5,741 bases of DNA from Deltaproteobacteria bacterium (lineage in GTDB: Bacteria; UBA10199; DSSB01). Each line of letters starts with the position of its first letter. The first letter of the stretch is position 1. The stretch is taken from positions 1 through 5,741 of the forward strand of contig JAIOPF010000181.1 of the NCBI GenBank assembly GCA_021414045.1, in the 5' to 3' direction. A program made the position numbers and the translations under genes. The notes under the pieces are model-generated. The model made no database searches. It was not told where the DNA came from and saw nothing but the letters and a program-made list of their open reading frames with translations. Shown here piece after piece: positions 1 through 5,741 of this stretch.

Positions 1-1337
1 TCGGCGCCGCTAGTGTACCGGCGCCCGATCGCGAGGGCTTCCTTGGCCTCCTCGGCGATGCCGAGCACGTCGGCGTCGGTCTCCATCGGCAGCCCGACCA
101 TGTAATAAAATTTTATCAGGCGCCAGCCCTCGCGAAAGACATTGTCTACCGTGCGCATCAGGTCTTCGCGTTCGTTGCCCTTGTTGATGATGAGACGCAT
201 GCGGGGAGTGCCCGCCTCGGGGGCCATGGTGAAACCACTCTTGCGGACGCGCTTCACCTGCTGGATGACCTCGGGCGTGAGCGTCTCGGTGCGCGTCGCG
301 GGCAACGAGATCGAGACCCGGTCTTTCTCGTAGGTATCGAACAATTCATTGAGCAGGGGATTCAAGCAATCGTAATCGCCCACCGAAAGCGAGAGCAGGG
401 AAACCTCATCTTGCCCCGTATTTTTCAGCGATTGGGCAACGATGTCCTTCACCGTGTCCGGCGATCTCTGGCGCTCGGGACGGTAGATATAGCCCGCTTG
501 GCAGAAGCGGCAGCCGCGGACGCAGCCGCGCTGCACTTCCACCCCGATTCGGTCGTGGATGACGTTGATATTGGGGACGATGGGCGCCCGCGGATAGGCG
601 GCCTGGTCGAGGTTGGTGACCGTGGCCTTGATGACGCCGTTGTGCCCTTCGAGCAAGGGACGGATTTCCCGCACCGTGCCGTCTTCTTTGTAGTCGAAGG
701 CGAAAAGCGAAGGCACGTAGACGCCATTCTCTTGCGTCATTTGTTTCAAGAGATCGGAACGCGTCTGGGAACTTTCTTTGTAAGCCAAAATTTGACGCGC
801 CATGCTCAAAATCAATTCTTCGCCGTCCCCTACCACCACCGCGTCAAAAAAATCCGCCACCGGCTCGGGGTTGAAGGAACAGCTGCCGCCGCCGATCACG
901 AGAGCGTCGCCCTTGACGCGGTCCTTTTGCCAAAGCGGAACACCGCCGGTCTTCAGGATGGTCACGATATTCGTGTAAACCAATTCGTAGGGCAGCGTGA
1001 TGCCGATCATGTCGAAATCGTGGAGGGGGCGCTTCGATTCCAGCGAAAAAAGCGGCAAGGCGTGGCGCTCTAAGGCCGCTTCCATGTCGGGCCAAGGGGC
1101 GTAAACGCGTTCGGCCCAGATTTCGGGATCTCGATTGAGGACGTCGTAGAGGATCTTGAGTCCCACATGGCTCTCGCCCATCTCATAGACGTCGGGAAAG
1201 ATCAGCGCGACGTGCAGGCGCACCTTGGCGGAGTCTTTTTTAACCGAGTTGACCTCGTTGCCAAGGTAGCGACCGGGCTTTTCGACCTCGCCCAAGAGGG
1301 CTTTCCATTTTTCAGGGCTTAAGCCCGAAGGAGACAT
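1..1337 (-). CDS. Radical SAM protein, TIGR03960-type (B12-binding-like N-terminal domain), 3' end outside window
   Basis: Reading from the ATG at 1337 gives 445 residues with no stop before the window edge, so the C-terminal part is missing. Residues about 40-175 look like the Rossmann-type cobalamin-binding-like domain of this family (PDVYEMGESHVGLKILYDVL, then VIGGGS and a GDGEEL element). The radical SAM core follows, with RGCVRGCRFCQAG at about 270-282. Cys272, Cys276 and Cys279 form the CxxxCxxC motif that should bind the [4Fe-4S] cluster which cleaves S-adenosylmethionine. Further core elements are MAPEAGTPR near 371-379 and GLPMET near 415-420. Members of this family are widespread and often encoded near, or fused to, a DUF2344/TIGR03936 domain; their reaction is unknown to me. 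The start is supported because the conserved KPGRYLGNE element begins only about 20 residues in. It lies downstream of the repeat-protein gene but has its own promoter. Family call is strong; function is open. Confidence 0.92.
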   Translation of the reverse strand, partial: MSPSGLSPEKWKALLGEVEKPGRYLGNEVNSVKKDSAKVRLHVALIFPDVYEMGESHVGLKILYDVLNRDPEIWAERVYAPWPDMEAALERHALPLFSLESKRPLHDFDMIGITLPYELVYTNIVTILKTGGVPLWQKDRVKGDALVIGGGSCSFNPEPVADFFDAVVVGDGEELILSMARQILAYKESSQTRSDLLKQMTQENGVYVPSLFAFDYKEDGTVREIRPLLEGHNGVIKATVTNLDQAAYPRAPIVPNINVIHDRIGVEVQRGCVRGCRFCQAGYIYRPERQRSPDTVKDIVAQSLKNTGQDEVSLLSLSVGDYDCLNPLLNELFDTYEKDRVSISLPATRTETLTPEVIQQVKRVRKSGFTMAPEAGTPRMRLIINKGNEREDLMRTVDNVFREGWRLIKFYYMVGLPMETDADVLGIAEEAKEALAIGRRYTSGA

Positions 1338-1436
1338 AGGTTCGCTGTTATAGACGGAAGGGGCCTACGGCGTCAAATACGCAATATAAGAAAGGAATTT
1401 TGACTTGGTGCCTGTGGAAAACTTTAAAAATTCGGC
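1338..1436. other. Intergenic region between repeat-protein gene and radical SAM gene
   Basis: This 99-base AT-rich gap holds the minus-strand promoter described separately. A 7-base inverted repeat (GAATTTT and AAAATTC, about 27 bases apart) is present, but the arms are AT-only, the loop is long and no T-run follows, so it does not look like an intrinsic terminator. I see no small gene here. Some readthrough from the upstream operon into the radical SAM gene is therefore possible. Confidence 0.6.
1347..1376 (-). promoter_or_regulatory. Sigma-70-like promoter for the radical SAM gene, probably leaderless
   Basis: On the minus strand a -35 box TTGACG (1371-1376) is followed by an 18-base spacer and a -10 box TATAAC (1347-1352). 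Each box differs from the consensus at only one position. Only 9 bases separate the -10 box from the ATG at 1337, so transcription should begin within about three bases of the start codon. No Shine-Dalgarno sequence is present in that gap, which agrees with a leaderless message. The match is by eye; the start site is inferred. Confidence 0.55.
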
Positions 1437-3020
1437 TTACTTGGCGGGTAAAAGTTTGACGATCTTGGTCACCCTCTTCTCGTCGACCTTTTGCCCCAGA
1501 CGCCGGGCATGATCCCGAACCAGGTCGAGGTGAAGATAGGTATTCACGGCATCTCCGGAGGCGGCAAAGCCCTCCGCGACCTTGAATTCCAGCTCGATGC
1601 CTTGGGTGAGGGCACTTTCGATCAATTTGGTCGCCGCAGCCTCGTCGAAAGACACCTGCCCCTGTTTCGCCAGATCTCTCGCCGCATTGAGCGGCACGAT
1701 GGTATCGTCGACCTTGCCTAGGCCCGCGGAATAAGTGGCTTGGGCAAAACGCCAATCCACCGCCGCTTGATAAGCCTGTTTCAAGATAGAGGCGACGCTG
1801 GTCTCTTGGGCGGAGCTGAGGCTCGTCTTGGCCAACGCCGCGTTTTCCCTGGCCTGGGCAATGAAAGCGCGGATCTTGCTAAGATTTCCATTCTTCTTCA
1901 CCTCGGCCACGGCGGAAGTAGCCTTGCCAAGCAGGAGATCCACGCTCAAGCGCAAGGCCCTCTGTTCGGCGGCCTCGGCTCGGGCCAGCTCCGCCTTGTC
2001 CAAGACCTCTTTGATGTCTCCGCGGGCATCTTTGGCCTTTTGCACTAAGTCGCGCACCGCATCGACGTCGCCCAAGTCCGCTTTGGCTTCCGCTTGGGTC
2101 AGGAGAAAGTCCGGAGCGTTGTGCAGGACCGTGCGTTCCATTGCGGCGATGCGGGCTTCTTGCTTGCACTTCAGCGGTTTCTTCGCCAAGACCGCGGCAT
2201 CCCTCGCCTTGCTGATCCAGCCACGAGTCTGCGCCACGTCGCCCTGCAAGGCATAGGCGGCGGCCTCGGCCAGGTCTTTGTCGATGGAAAATTCGTAGGC
2301 CTGGCGCTCGAATTCGACAAGCTGCTTTTCTTGGTCGGCACTGATCGTGAGCTGGCCGCGCTGGGCGTACTCGCGGACCTTTAGGATGTTATCTTGAGTT
2401 TTTTGGACCTGGCCCTGTTGGGAAGCGATCTCGGCCCTTTCCCACATCAAGGGCATGGCATTCGCATAAGCCTTGGTCTCGAGTTGGGAGATCAAGTCTT
2501 GATGAAAGGCATATCCCTTCGCCTTGGCCTGATCGAAGGGGACCTGCAACCTCGAGAGGATCTCGCGACCCGCGCTAAACACGTCTTGCAAAGCCAAAAC
2601 CTCTCCCGCATCGGCGAGCTTCTTGGCGCGGGTGACGAGGTCGCTCAACTCCTTTTCCAGGGAAGTCTTGAGGATGTCGGAAGCTTTGTCTTCTTTGAAA
2701 GTCAGCTTCGCTTCGGCCGCCGCCATGCGGGCCTTTTGCAATCGGTCTTGAGTCTGAAAGGTATCCCCTTGAGCGGCATAGCTCTTCGCCTGGGCCAGCA
2801 TCTCCAGATAGCGGCTGGCGGGAGAGAGCCGAAGACCAACGAGAGTCTTGATGCCTAATTCTTTCAAGGCCTGCCGGGCCTCGGGTCCTGTAGGCTTCAC
2901 CGCCTGCCCTTGCAAATCCACCACTTCATCTTGGGGCTTTTTCGAGCCTTGGATCGGGCTTTGGTAAACTTCGTCGCCGTTGTCGACGACCTTGATAGGT
3001 CCTAAAACAAAATCTCCCAT
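1437..3020 (-). CDS. All-helical repeat protein of unknown function, eight ~58-residue units
   Basis: The gene encodes 527 residues from the ATG at 3020, which has a good AGGAG ribosome binding site six bases upstream. The first 65 residues are less repetitive (GPIKVVDNGDEVYQSPIQG, then a Pro/Gln-containing linker). From about residue 76 to 512 the protein is rich in Ala, Lys, Gln, Asp and Leu and is predicted to be helical. It is built of eight diverged units, each with a helix, a turn glycine (G85, G139, G203, G260, G317, G378, G435, G489) followed mostly by D, E, Q or N, and a second helix ending in an A-R/K-x-x-A pattern. The layout recalls TPR-like helical hairpin scaffolds, but I see no clear canonical TPR consensus. 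There is no signal peptide, membrane segment or obvious catalytic motif. It is the second gene after the papain-fold hydrolase, whose stop codon overlaps its ribosome binding site, so a role as partner or scaffold for that enzyme is an inference. Coding status is secure; function is not known. Confidence 0.9.
   Translation of the reverse strand: MGDFVLGPIKVVDNGDEVYQSPIQGSKKPQDEVVDLQGQAVKPTGPEARQALKELGIKTLVGLRLSPASRYLEMLAQAKSYAAQGDTFQTQDRLQKARMAAAEAKLTFKEDKASDILKTSLEKELSDLVTRAKKLADAGEVLALQDVFSAGREILSRLQVPFDQAKAKGYAFHQDLISQLETKAYANAMPLMWERAEIASQQGQVQKTQDNILKVREYAQRGQLTISADQEKQLVEFERQAYEFSIDKDLAEAAAYALQGDVAQTRGWISKARDAAVLAKKPLKCKQEARIAAMERTVLHNAPDFLLTQAEAKADLGDVDAVRDLVQKAKDARGDIKEVLDKAELARAEAAEQRALRLSVDLLLGKATSAVAEVKKNGNLSKIRAFIAQARENAALAKTSLSSAQETSVASILKQAYQAAVDWRFAQATYSAGLGKVDDTIVPLNAARDLAKQGQVSFDEAAATKLIESALTQGIELEFKVAEGFAASGDAVNTYLHLDLVRDHARRLGQKVDEKRVTKIVKLLPAK
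1485..2795 (-). repeat. Region encoding eight diverged ~58-residue helical repeats
   Basis: Aligning by eye on the turn glycine gives spacings of 54, 64, 57, 57, 61, 57 and 54 residues. Representative cores are YAAQGDTFQTQDRLQKAR (81-98), YALQGDVAQTRGWISKAR (256-273) and KADLGDVDAVRDLVQKAK (313-330). A shared pattern is A-x-x-G-[DEQNK]-[VTL], then a hydrophobic position about nine residues after the glycine, then A-[RK]. The copies are strongly diverged at the DNA level, so this is an old duplication rather than an active tandem repeat. Confidence 0.75.
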
Positions 3021-3026
3021 CTCGGG

Positions 3027-3032
3027 CTCCTA
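3027..3032 (-). promoter_or_regulatory. Ribosome binding site of the repeat protein overlapping the hydrolase stop codon
   Basis: On the minus strand the bases TAGGAG combine the TAG stop of the upstream hydrolase gene (3030-3032) with the AGGAG Shine-Dalgarno sequence (3027-3031) of the repeat-protein gene, six bases before its ATG. This layout fixes the start of the downstream gene and points to coupled translation of the pair. Confidence 0.8.
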
Positions 3033-3854
3033 CTTTAAGGGACGGCCGACGTAGATCGGCGTCTTGATGACGGTGTTTCCCGAATAGCGGCCGGTCCAGC
3101 CTTGGCCGGTTCCTTCCCCCGTATCGGGATTGAGGGTGACGAGAATGGTCCCATAGCCGAAGCCGGTCCCGCCTTCCCGCGTGTCTTCGCCGTGCGGGTA
3201 GCCGGTCGCATCCGCCAAACGCAGCAGATATCCGCCGGAAACCGCTTCCGGTTTCGCGGCGAGAACGCCCATATGCCCCGTGGCGTCCGAGGGGTACCAA
3301 TCGGGCGTCGGCCAGGCGATGATGTCGCCCGGCTCGGCATCGGCAATTTTTTTGACGCGGCGCCAGCCATTGCTTGGCTTGTCGTAGGGAACGGCCCTCA
3401 AGGCCTTCACGTATTCGGCAACTCGGGGCCGGTCGGATTTCAACTCGGCATAGGCATCGGGAGCGGCTCGCTGGAGGATCCAATTCACCATCCCGCTGCA
3501 GTCGAATTCGAACTGCCCCTTGTCGGGATTGACCACCGTGTTGTGATTGTAAACGGTGGTCTTGACGCGCTTGTCGATGAAACGAAGGGCATCCAGGACC
3601 CGGTCGACCGCGCTGAGCCCGGCGAAGGCGGGTTGCAGGACCGCTATCGTTTTAAGCAGGGATGCGGCCGTGCCGGCTTGGAAAAGGCGTAAGTTCCCAG
3701 GAGTGAAAAACAGGGAAGTCGTCGCCCGTGAGCTGGCCAAAGAAAAACGAGGCAAATTAGAAAGATTGAAATTCAGTGATTGAGAATGCGGTGTCACCCA
3801 AGAAGACGGCACCGGAATGCCGGATATCCACCGCGACGCGGAGATGTGCCCCAT
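3030..3854 (-). CDS. Papain-fold (NlpC/P60-like) cysteine hydrolase candidate
   Basis: The 274-residue product contains the hallmarks of the NlpC/P60/CHAP superfamily, enzymes that usually cut peptide or amide bonds in peptidoglycan. Seen directly: FEFDCSGMVNW with the likely nucleophile Cys119; the strand motif EPGDIIAW at 174-181; and GHMGVL with likely catalytic His194. RLADATGYPHGEDTR follows at 212-226, where Asp215 or His221 could supply the third polar residue. The C-terminal stretch (about 230-274) is Gly/Thr-rich with a WTGRYSGN element. The first 85 residues are low in recognisable features and contain no clear Sec signal or lipobox, although a mildly hydrophobic stretch lies at 65-82. 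The start is uncertain: the ATG at 3854 lies in a small hairpin, a GTG at 3797 (residue 20) is possible, and neither has an ideal ribosome binding site. It is followed after 9 bases by the helical repeat protein. Superfamily call is fairly firm; substrate is unknown. Confidence 0.85.
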   Translation of the reverse strand: MGHISASRWISGIPVPSSWVTPHSQSLNFNLSNLPRFSLASSRATTSLFFTPGNLRLFQAGTAASLLKTIAVLQPAFAGLSAVDRVLDALRFIDKRVKTTVYNHNTVVNPDKGQFEFDCSGMVNWILQRAAPDAYAELKSDRPRVAEYVKALRAVPYDKPSNGWRRVKKIADAEPGDIIAWPTPDWYPSDATGHMGVLAAKPEAVSGGYLLRLADATGYPHGEDTREGGTGFGYGTILVTLNPDTGEGTGQGWTGRYSGNTVIKTPIYVGRPLK

Positions 3855-3870
3855 GAAAGCCCCCTTTCAT
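3853..3870 (-). promoter_or_regulatory. Inverted repeat covering the annotated start of the hydrolase gene
   Basis: A perfect 7-base inverted repeat (ATGAAAG, 3853-3859, and CTTTCAT, 3864-3870) is separated by four bases that read GGGG on the coding strand. In the mRNA the G-rich loop includes the likely ribosome binding site of the ATG at 3854, and the stem pairs the first two bases of that start codon. The other arm begins with an ATG (3870) in a different frame. Possible roles are masking of the start or simple chance; the structure is short. Confidence 0.4.
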
Positions 3871-3936
3871 CAACAATTTCCCCTTGAACGTCTTCTTGTC
3901 GGAGCTGGAGAAATAAAGTTGTTAGGAGAGCCTTAC
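3855..3936. other. Intergenic region between CrtC/AttH-like gene and hydrolase gene
   Basis: This 82-base gap follows a double stop (TAA, one base, TAA in another frame) at the end of the upstream gene. I found no GC-rich stem followed by a T-run and no promoter with both boxes near consensus. It therefore remains undecided whether the kinase pair and the hydrolase pair form one transcript. Its left end contains the start-site hairpin and an AAGGGG element that could act as a ribosome binding site for the out-of-frame ATG at 3870. Confidence 0.5.
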
Positions 3937-4953
3937 TTAGAGGTGGAGGGTCAATTCCGGCAGCGGCGCCCTTTCGACGATTTCAAAGGCGGCGGAATGC
4001 GGGGCAGTCAGCCTGCACAGCAATTGATCGCCCTTGCGACCCGTCTCGAAGACCTGAATTTGCAGTTCCGCGGACTCGGCGTGATAGCAATACAATTTGC
4101 TCCCGTCGGGATCGGTATAGGTGACGCCGACCATCGCTTCGGGACGATTCTGCAAGGAGACCTTGATCCGATAATGCCCGCGATGGGCGCTCAATTCCCA
4201 GCCCTGCAAACCGTAACGGCTCTTGTTGAACAGGAGCTGGGTGAAACGGTTGAAGCGCAATTGGCGGCCGTCGCCGAGCCGAAGGCAGATCGAGGTCAGG
4301 GGGCGCAGTAATTTTTTCCCCCACCTTACCTGCCCCGTCAGCGCTTCGAAGACCGCTTCCGGGTCCTCGCGAAAGGCGTTGCAATGCGCCCAGGCCCAGC
4401 GTTCGGCGTGCTGAGCACCCCACAGGTGGGCCTGACATCCCGGTGCGTCTTGAACGCGAAAACTCTCGCCATCGACGGCGATTTCGCCCTGCAGGCGCAC
4501 CGACCAATTCGGCGAGAGGAATTTCGTCCTCGGAAAAGGCAGATGATACAAAGACAGGGGGTAAGGCCTTTGAGTCTCCTCGTTGGGCATGAACTGCAGG
4601 TCCCAGCGAAGTTCATGCCCGCCCGAGAAAATCTTGCCTCGCGCTCCGTTGTTGTAGACGGCGTTCTCCCCGACCTGAAAATAAAAGATGTCCCGGTCGA
4701 TCAGGGCTTGGTCGGCCATCAAGGTTTCTTTCACCGCGATCTTGCGGGAGGGATGGGCACCATCGAAGGCCAAAGCCCACACGGAGGCCGAGGGCGGACC
4801 CAAATCGCGCCGCGGAGCCAGCAAGGTGTATCGAATCCAAAAGGCGCGCTCGGTTCCCGGTAGGGTGAAGCGCAGGTAATACACCTCGTAAAAGGGACGT
4901 CTCCGCCCGTCCCAATGCACCATATTGTCGAGCTCTTGTTGGTAGACCGCCAT
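3937..4953 (-). CDS. Lipocalin-like protein of the CrtC/AttH/tocopherol-cyclase type, function unknown
   Basis: The product is 338 residues from the ATG at 4953. The sequence alternates like a beta-rich protein and has few Lys or coiled segments. Recognisable elements are HWDGRRRPFYEVYYLRF (13-29), WIRYTL (39-44), KIFSGGHELRWDLQF (107-121) and the Trp/His-rich stretch HLWGAQHAERWAWAHCN (176-192). These recall the double-lipocalin fold of hydroxyneurosporene synthase (CrtC), AttH and tocopherol cyclase, which handle hydrophobic isoprenoid or lipid-like ligands. The assignment is from pattern memory and is moderate. No signal peptide is seen. The frame stays open upstream to 5220, but that part overlaps the kinase gene in another frame and is Arg/Pro/Gly-rich, so it was excluded. 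A purine-rich GAGAAGAG precedes the ATG. An in-frame GTG at 4968 overlapping the kinase stop (GTGA) is an alternative start. It lies 11 bases after the kinase and is probably co-transcribed with it. Confidence 0.82.
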   Translation of the reverse strand: MAVYQQELDNMVHWDGRRRPFYEVYYLRFTLPGTERAFWIRYTLLAPRRDLGPPSASVWALAFDGAHPSRKIAVKETLMADQALIDRDIFYFQVGENAVYNNGARGKIFSGGHELRWDLQFMPNEETQRPYPLSLYHLPFPRTKFLSPNWSVRLQGEIAVDGESFRVQDAPGCQAHLWGAQHAERWAWAHCNAFREDPEAVFEALTGQVRWGKKLLRPLTSICLRLGDGRQLRFNRFTQLLFNKSRYGLQGWELSAHRGHYRIKVSLQNRPEAMVGVTYTDPDGSKLYCYHAESAELQIQVFETGRKGDQLLCRLTAPHSAAFEIVERAPLPELTLHL

Positions 4954-4964
4954 AAACTCTTCTC

Positions 4965-5741
4965 TCACAGTTCCGGGCGCCGCCCGCGGTCGGGCAGATA
5001 GATGCAAAAGCGCGCGCCCGAACGATATTCCGTATCCAGCCATGCGCGCCCGCCCAATTTTTCCGCCGTCTTTTTCACGATCGCCAATCCCATTCCCGAT
5101 CCGGGAACGTCGCGATGGTGGCGGAAGAAGGGCTGAAAAATCCGCTCGCGCAACTCCTCGGGAACCCCGGGCCCCTCGTCCTCGACCCAAATCTGTATCG
5201 CCGCGTGCTCGCGGAAACATTCGACTCGCACGATCTTATCGGAAGGAGAAAATTTCACCGAATTCTGCAAGAGGTTGAGCAGGATTTGCTTGATGCCCTT
5301 GCTAGAGGAAAAGAGCTGGGGCCACGAAGCCGGCCAGTCGATGCGGATCTTCCGTTCGGTGCAGGGCCCCGCGAGCAAGCCTTCCACCTCTTGGGAGACC
5401 TTCGCTAGATCCACCGCCTCGGTATCGCCCGCCACCCACCCAACCTTGATGAACCGGATGAGATCGTCCAGCCACTCCAACATTTGTTCGGCGTTTTCCT
5501 CGACTCGCTTGAGAAAATTCCGGCGCTTTTCGCTTTCCTCCTCTTTCATTTCCCCGAGCAGGGCGGAGAAACCGCGGATCGATATCAAGGGGGCTTTCAG
5601 GTCGTGCGAGATGGCGCTGACCAAGAACTGGATTTCTTCGTTCAAGGCCGAAACTTCATTCGTCTTCTCTTCCAGCTCCCGAACGGTCTGGACGTAATAC
5701 CTAAATAGCTGGAAGGCCATGGTGCAGACAAAAATCGCGAA
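4965..5741 (-). CDS. Sensor histidine kinase, C-terminal catalytic part (5' end outside window)
   Basis: The visible 258 residues begin inside a hydrophobic segment (FAIFVCTMAFQLF) that is probably the end of the last membrane helix. A short coiled coil follows (TVRELEEKTNEVSALNEE). Numbering from the ATG at 5720, the dimerisation domain has the H box SAISHDLKAPL with phospho-accepting His39. The ATP-binding domain has an N box (LLNLLQNSVKF, Asn153), a G1 box (VEDEGPGVP, Asp181), an F box (IFQPFF) and a G2 box (GSGMGLAIVKK, 207-217). All key residues for autophosphorylation are present. There is no receiver domain at the C-terminus and the protein ends soon after the last strand (FCIYLP). The frame is open to the window edge and the ATG at 5720 is probably internal, so the true start and sensor domain lie outside. 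The partner regulator is not in the window. Confidence 0.95.
   Translation of the reverse strand, partial: FAIFVCTMAFQLFRYYVQTVRELEEKTNEVSALNEEIQFLVSAISHDLKAPLISIRGFSALLGEMKEEESEKRRNFLKRVEENAEQMLEWLDDLIRFIKVGWVAGDTEAVDLAKVSQEVEGLLAGPCTERKIRIDWPASWPQLFSSSKGIKQILLNLLQNSVKFSPSDKIVRVECFREHAAIQIWVEDEGPGVPEELRERIFQPFFRHHRDVPGSGMGLAIVKKTAEKLGGRAWLDTEYRSGARFCIYLPDRGRRPEL

Noticed and set aside
411..1073. Plus-strand open frame of 220 codons
   Set aside because: It lies fully antisense to the radical SAM gene, whose protein carries recognisable motifs, and its own translation shows no family pattern.
1394..1436. Possible terminator after the repeat-protein gene
   Set aside because: The only inverted repeat has AT-only 7-base arms, a loop of about 27 bases and no following T-run.
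2926..3483. Minus-strand 185-codon frame across the hydrolase gene end
   Set aside because: It is a shifted reading of the hydrolase and repeat-protein genes, very rich in Arg, with no start site of its own.
3102..3692. Plus-strand 196-codon frame opposite the hydrolase gene
   Set aside because: The opposite strand carries the Cys and His motifs of a papain-fold enzyme; this frame has none and no ribosome binding site was seen.
3937..4863. Plus-strand frames opposite the CrtC/AttH-like gene
   Set aside because: Their translations are basic and low in pattern, while the minus strand gives a coherent 338-residue protein next to the kinase.
4954..5220. Upstream in-frame extension of the CrtC/AttH-like gene
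   Set aside because: It overlaps the kinase catalytic domain in another frame and encodes an Arg/Pro/Gly-rich sequence typical of a GC-rich shadow frame.

Overview
The window carries five protein-coding genes, all on the minus strand, so it reads from right to left. It is moderately GC-rich and tightly packed, with no RNA gene, CRISPR array, insertion sequence or phage gene that I can see. The gene set (a TIGR03960-type radical SAM protein, a membrane-linked sensor histidine kinase and long lineage-specific hypothetical proteins) fits a free-living Gram-negative bacterium, perhaps a deltaproteobacterium-like or related uncultured lineage. That placement is an inference from style of content, not from a marker gene.

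Right part (3937-5741): the C-terminal portion of a sensor histidine kinase (5' end outside the window) is followed after 11 bases by a 338-aa protein that resembles the lipocalin-like CrtC/AttH/tocopherol-cyclase group. The spacing suggests one transcript. No response regulator is visible.

Middle part (1437-3854): a 274-aa papain-fold (NlpC/P60-like) cysteine hydrolase candidate lies 9 bases upstream of a 527-aa, almost entirely helical protein. The second protein's ribosome binding site overlaps the first one's stop codon, so the two are almost certainly made together. The 527-aa protein contains eight diverged copies of a roughly 58-residue unit that I cannot assign to a named family. This pair is the least explained and most interesting part of the window. 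Neither protein has a clear N-terminal export signal.

Left part (1-1337): the N-terminal 445 residues of a radical SAM protein of the TIGR03960 type with the CxxxCxxC cluster motif, cut off by the window edge. It has its own good sigma-70-like promoter just after the repeat-protein gene. The -10 box sits so close to the ATG that the mRNA should be leaderless or nearly so.

The intergenic stretches are short (99, 82, 11 and 9 bases) and no convincing intrinsic terminator was seen in any of them.
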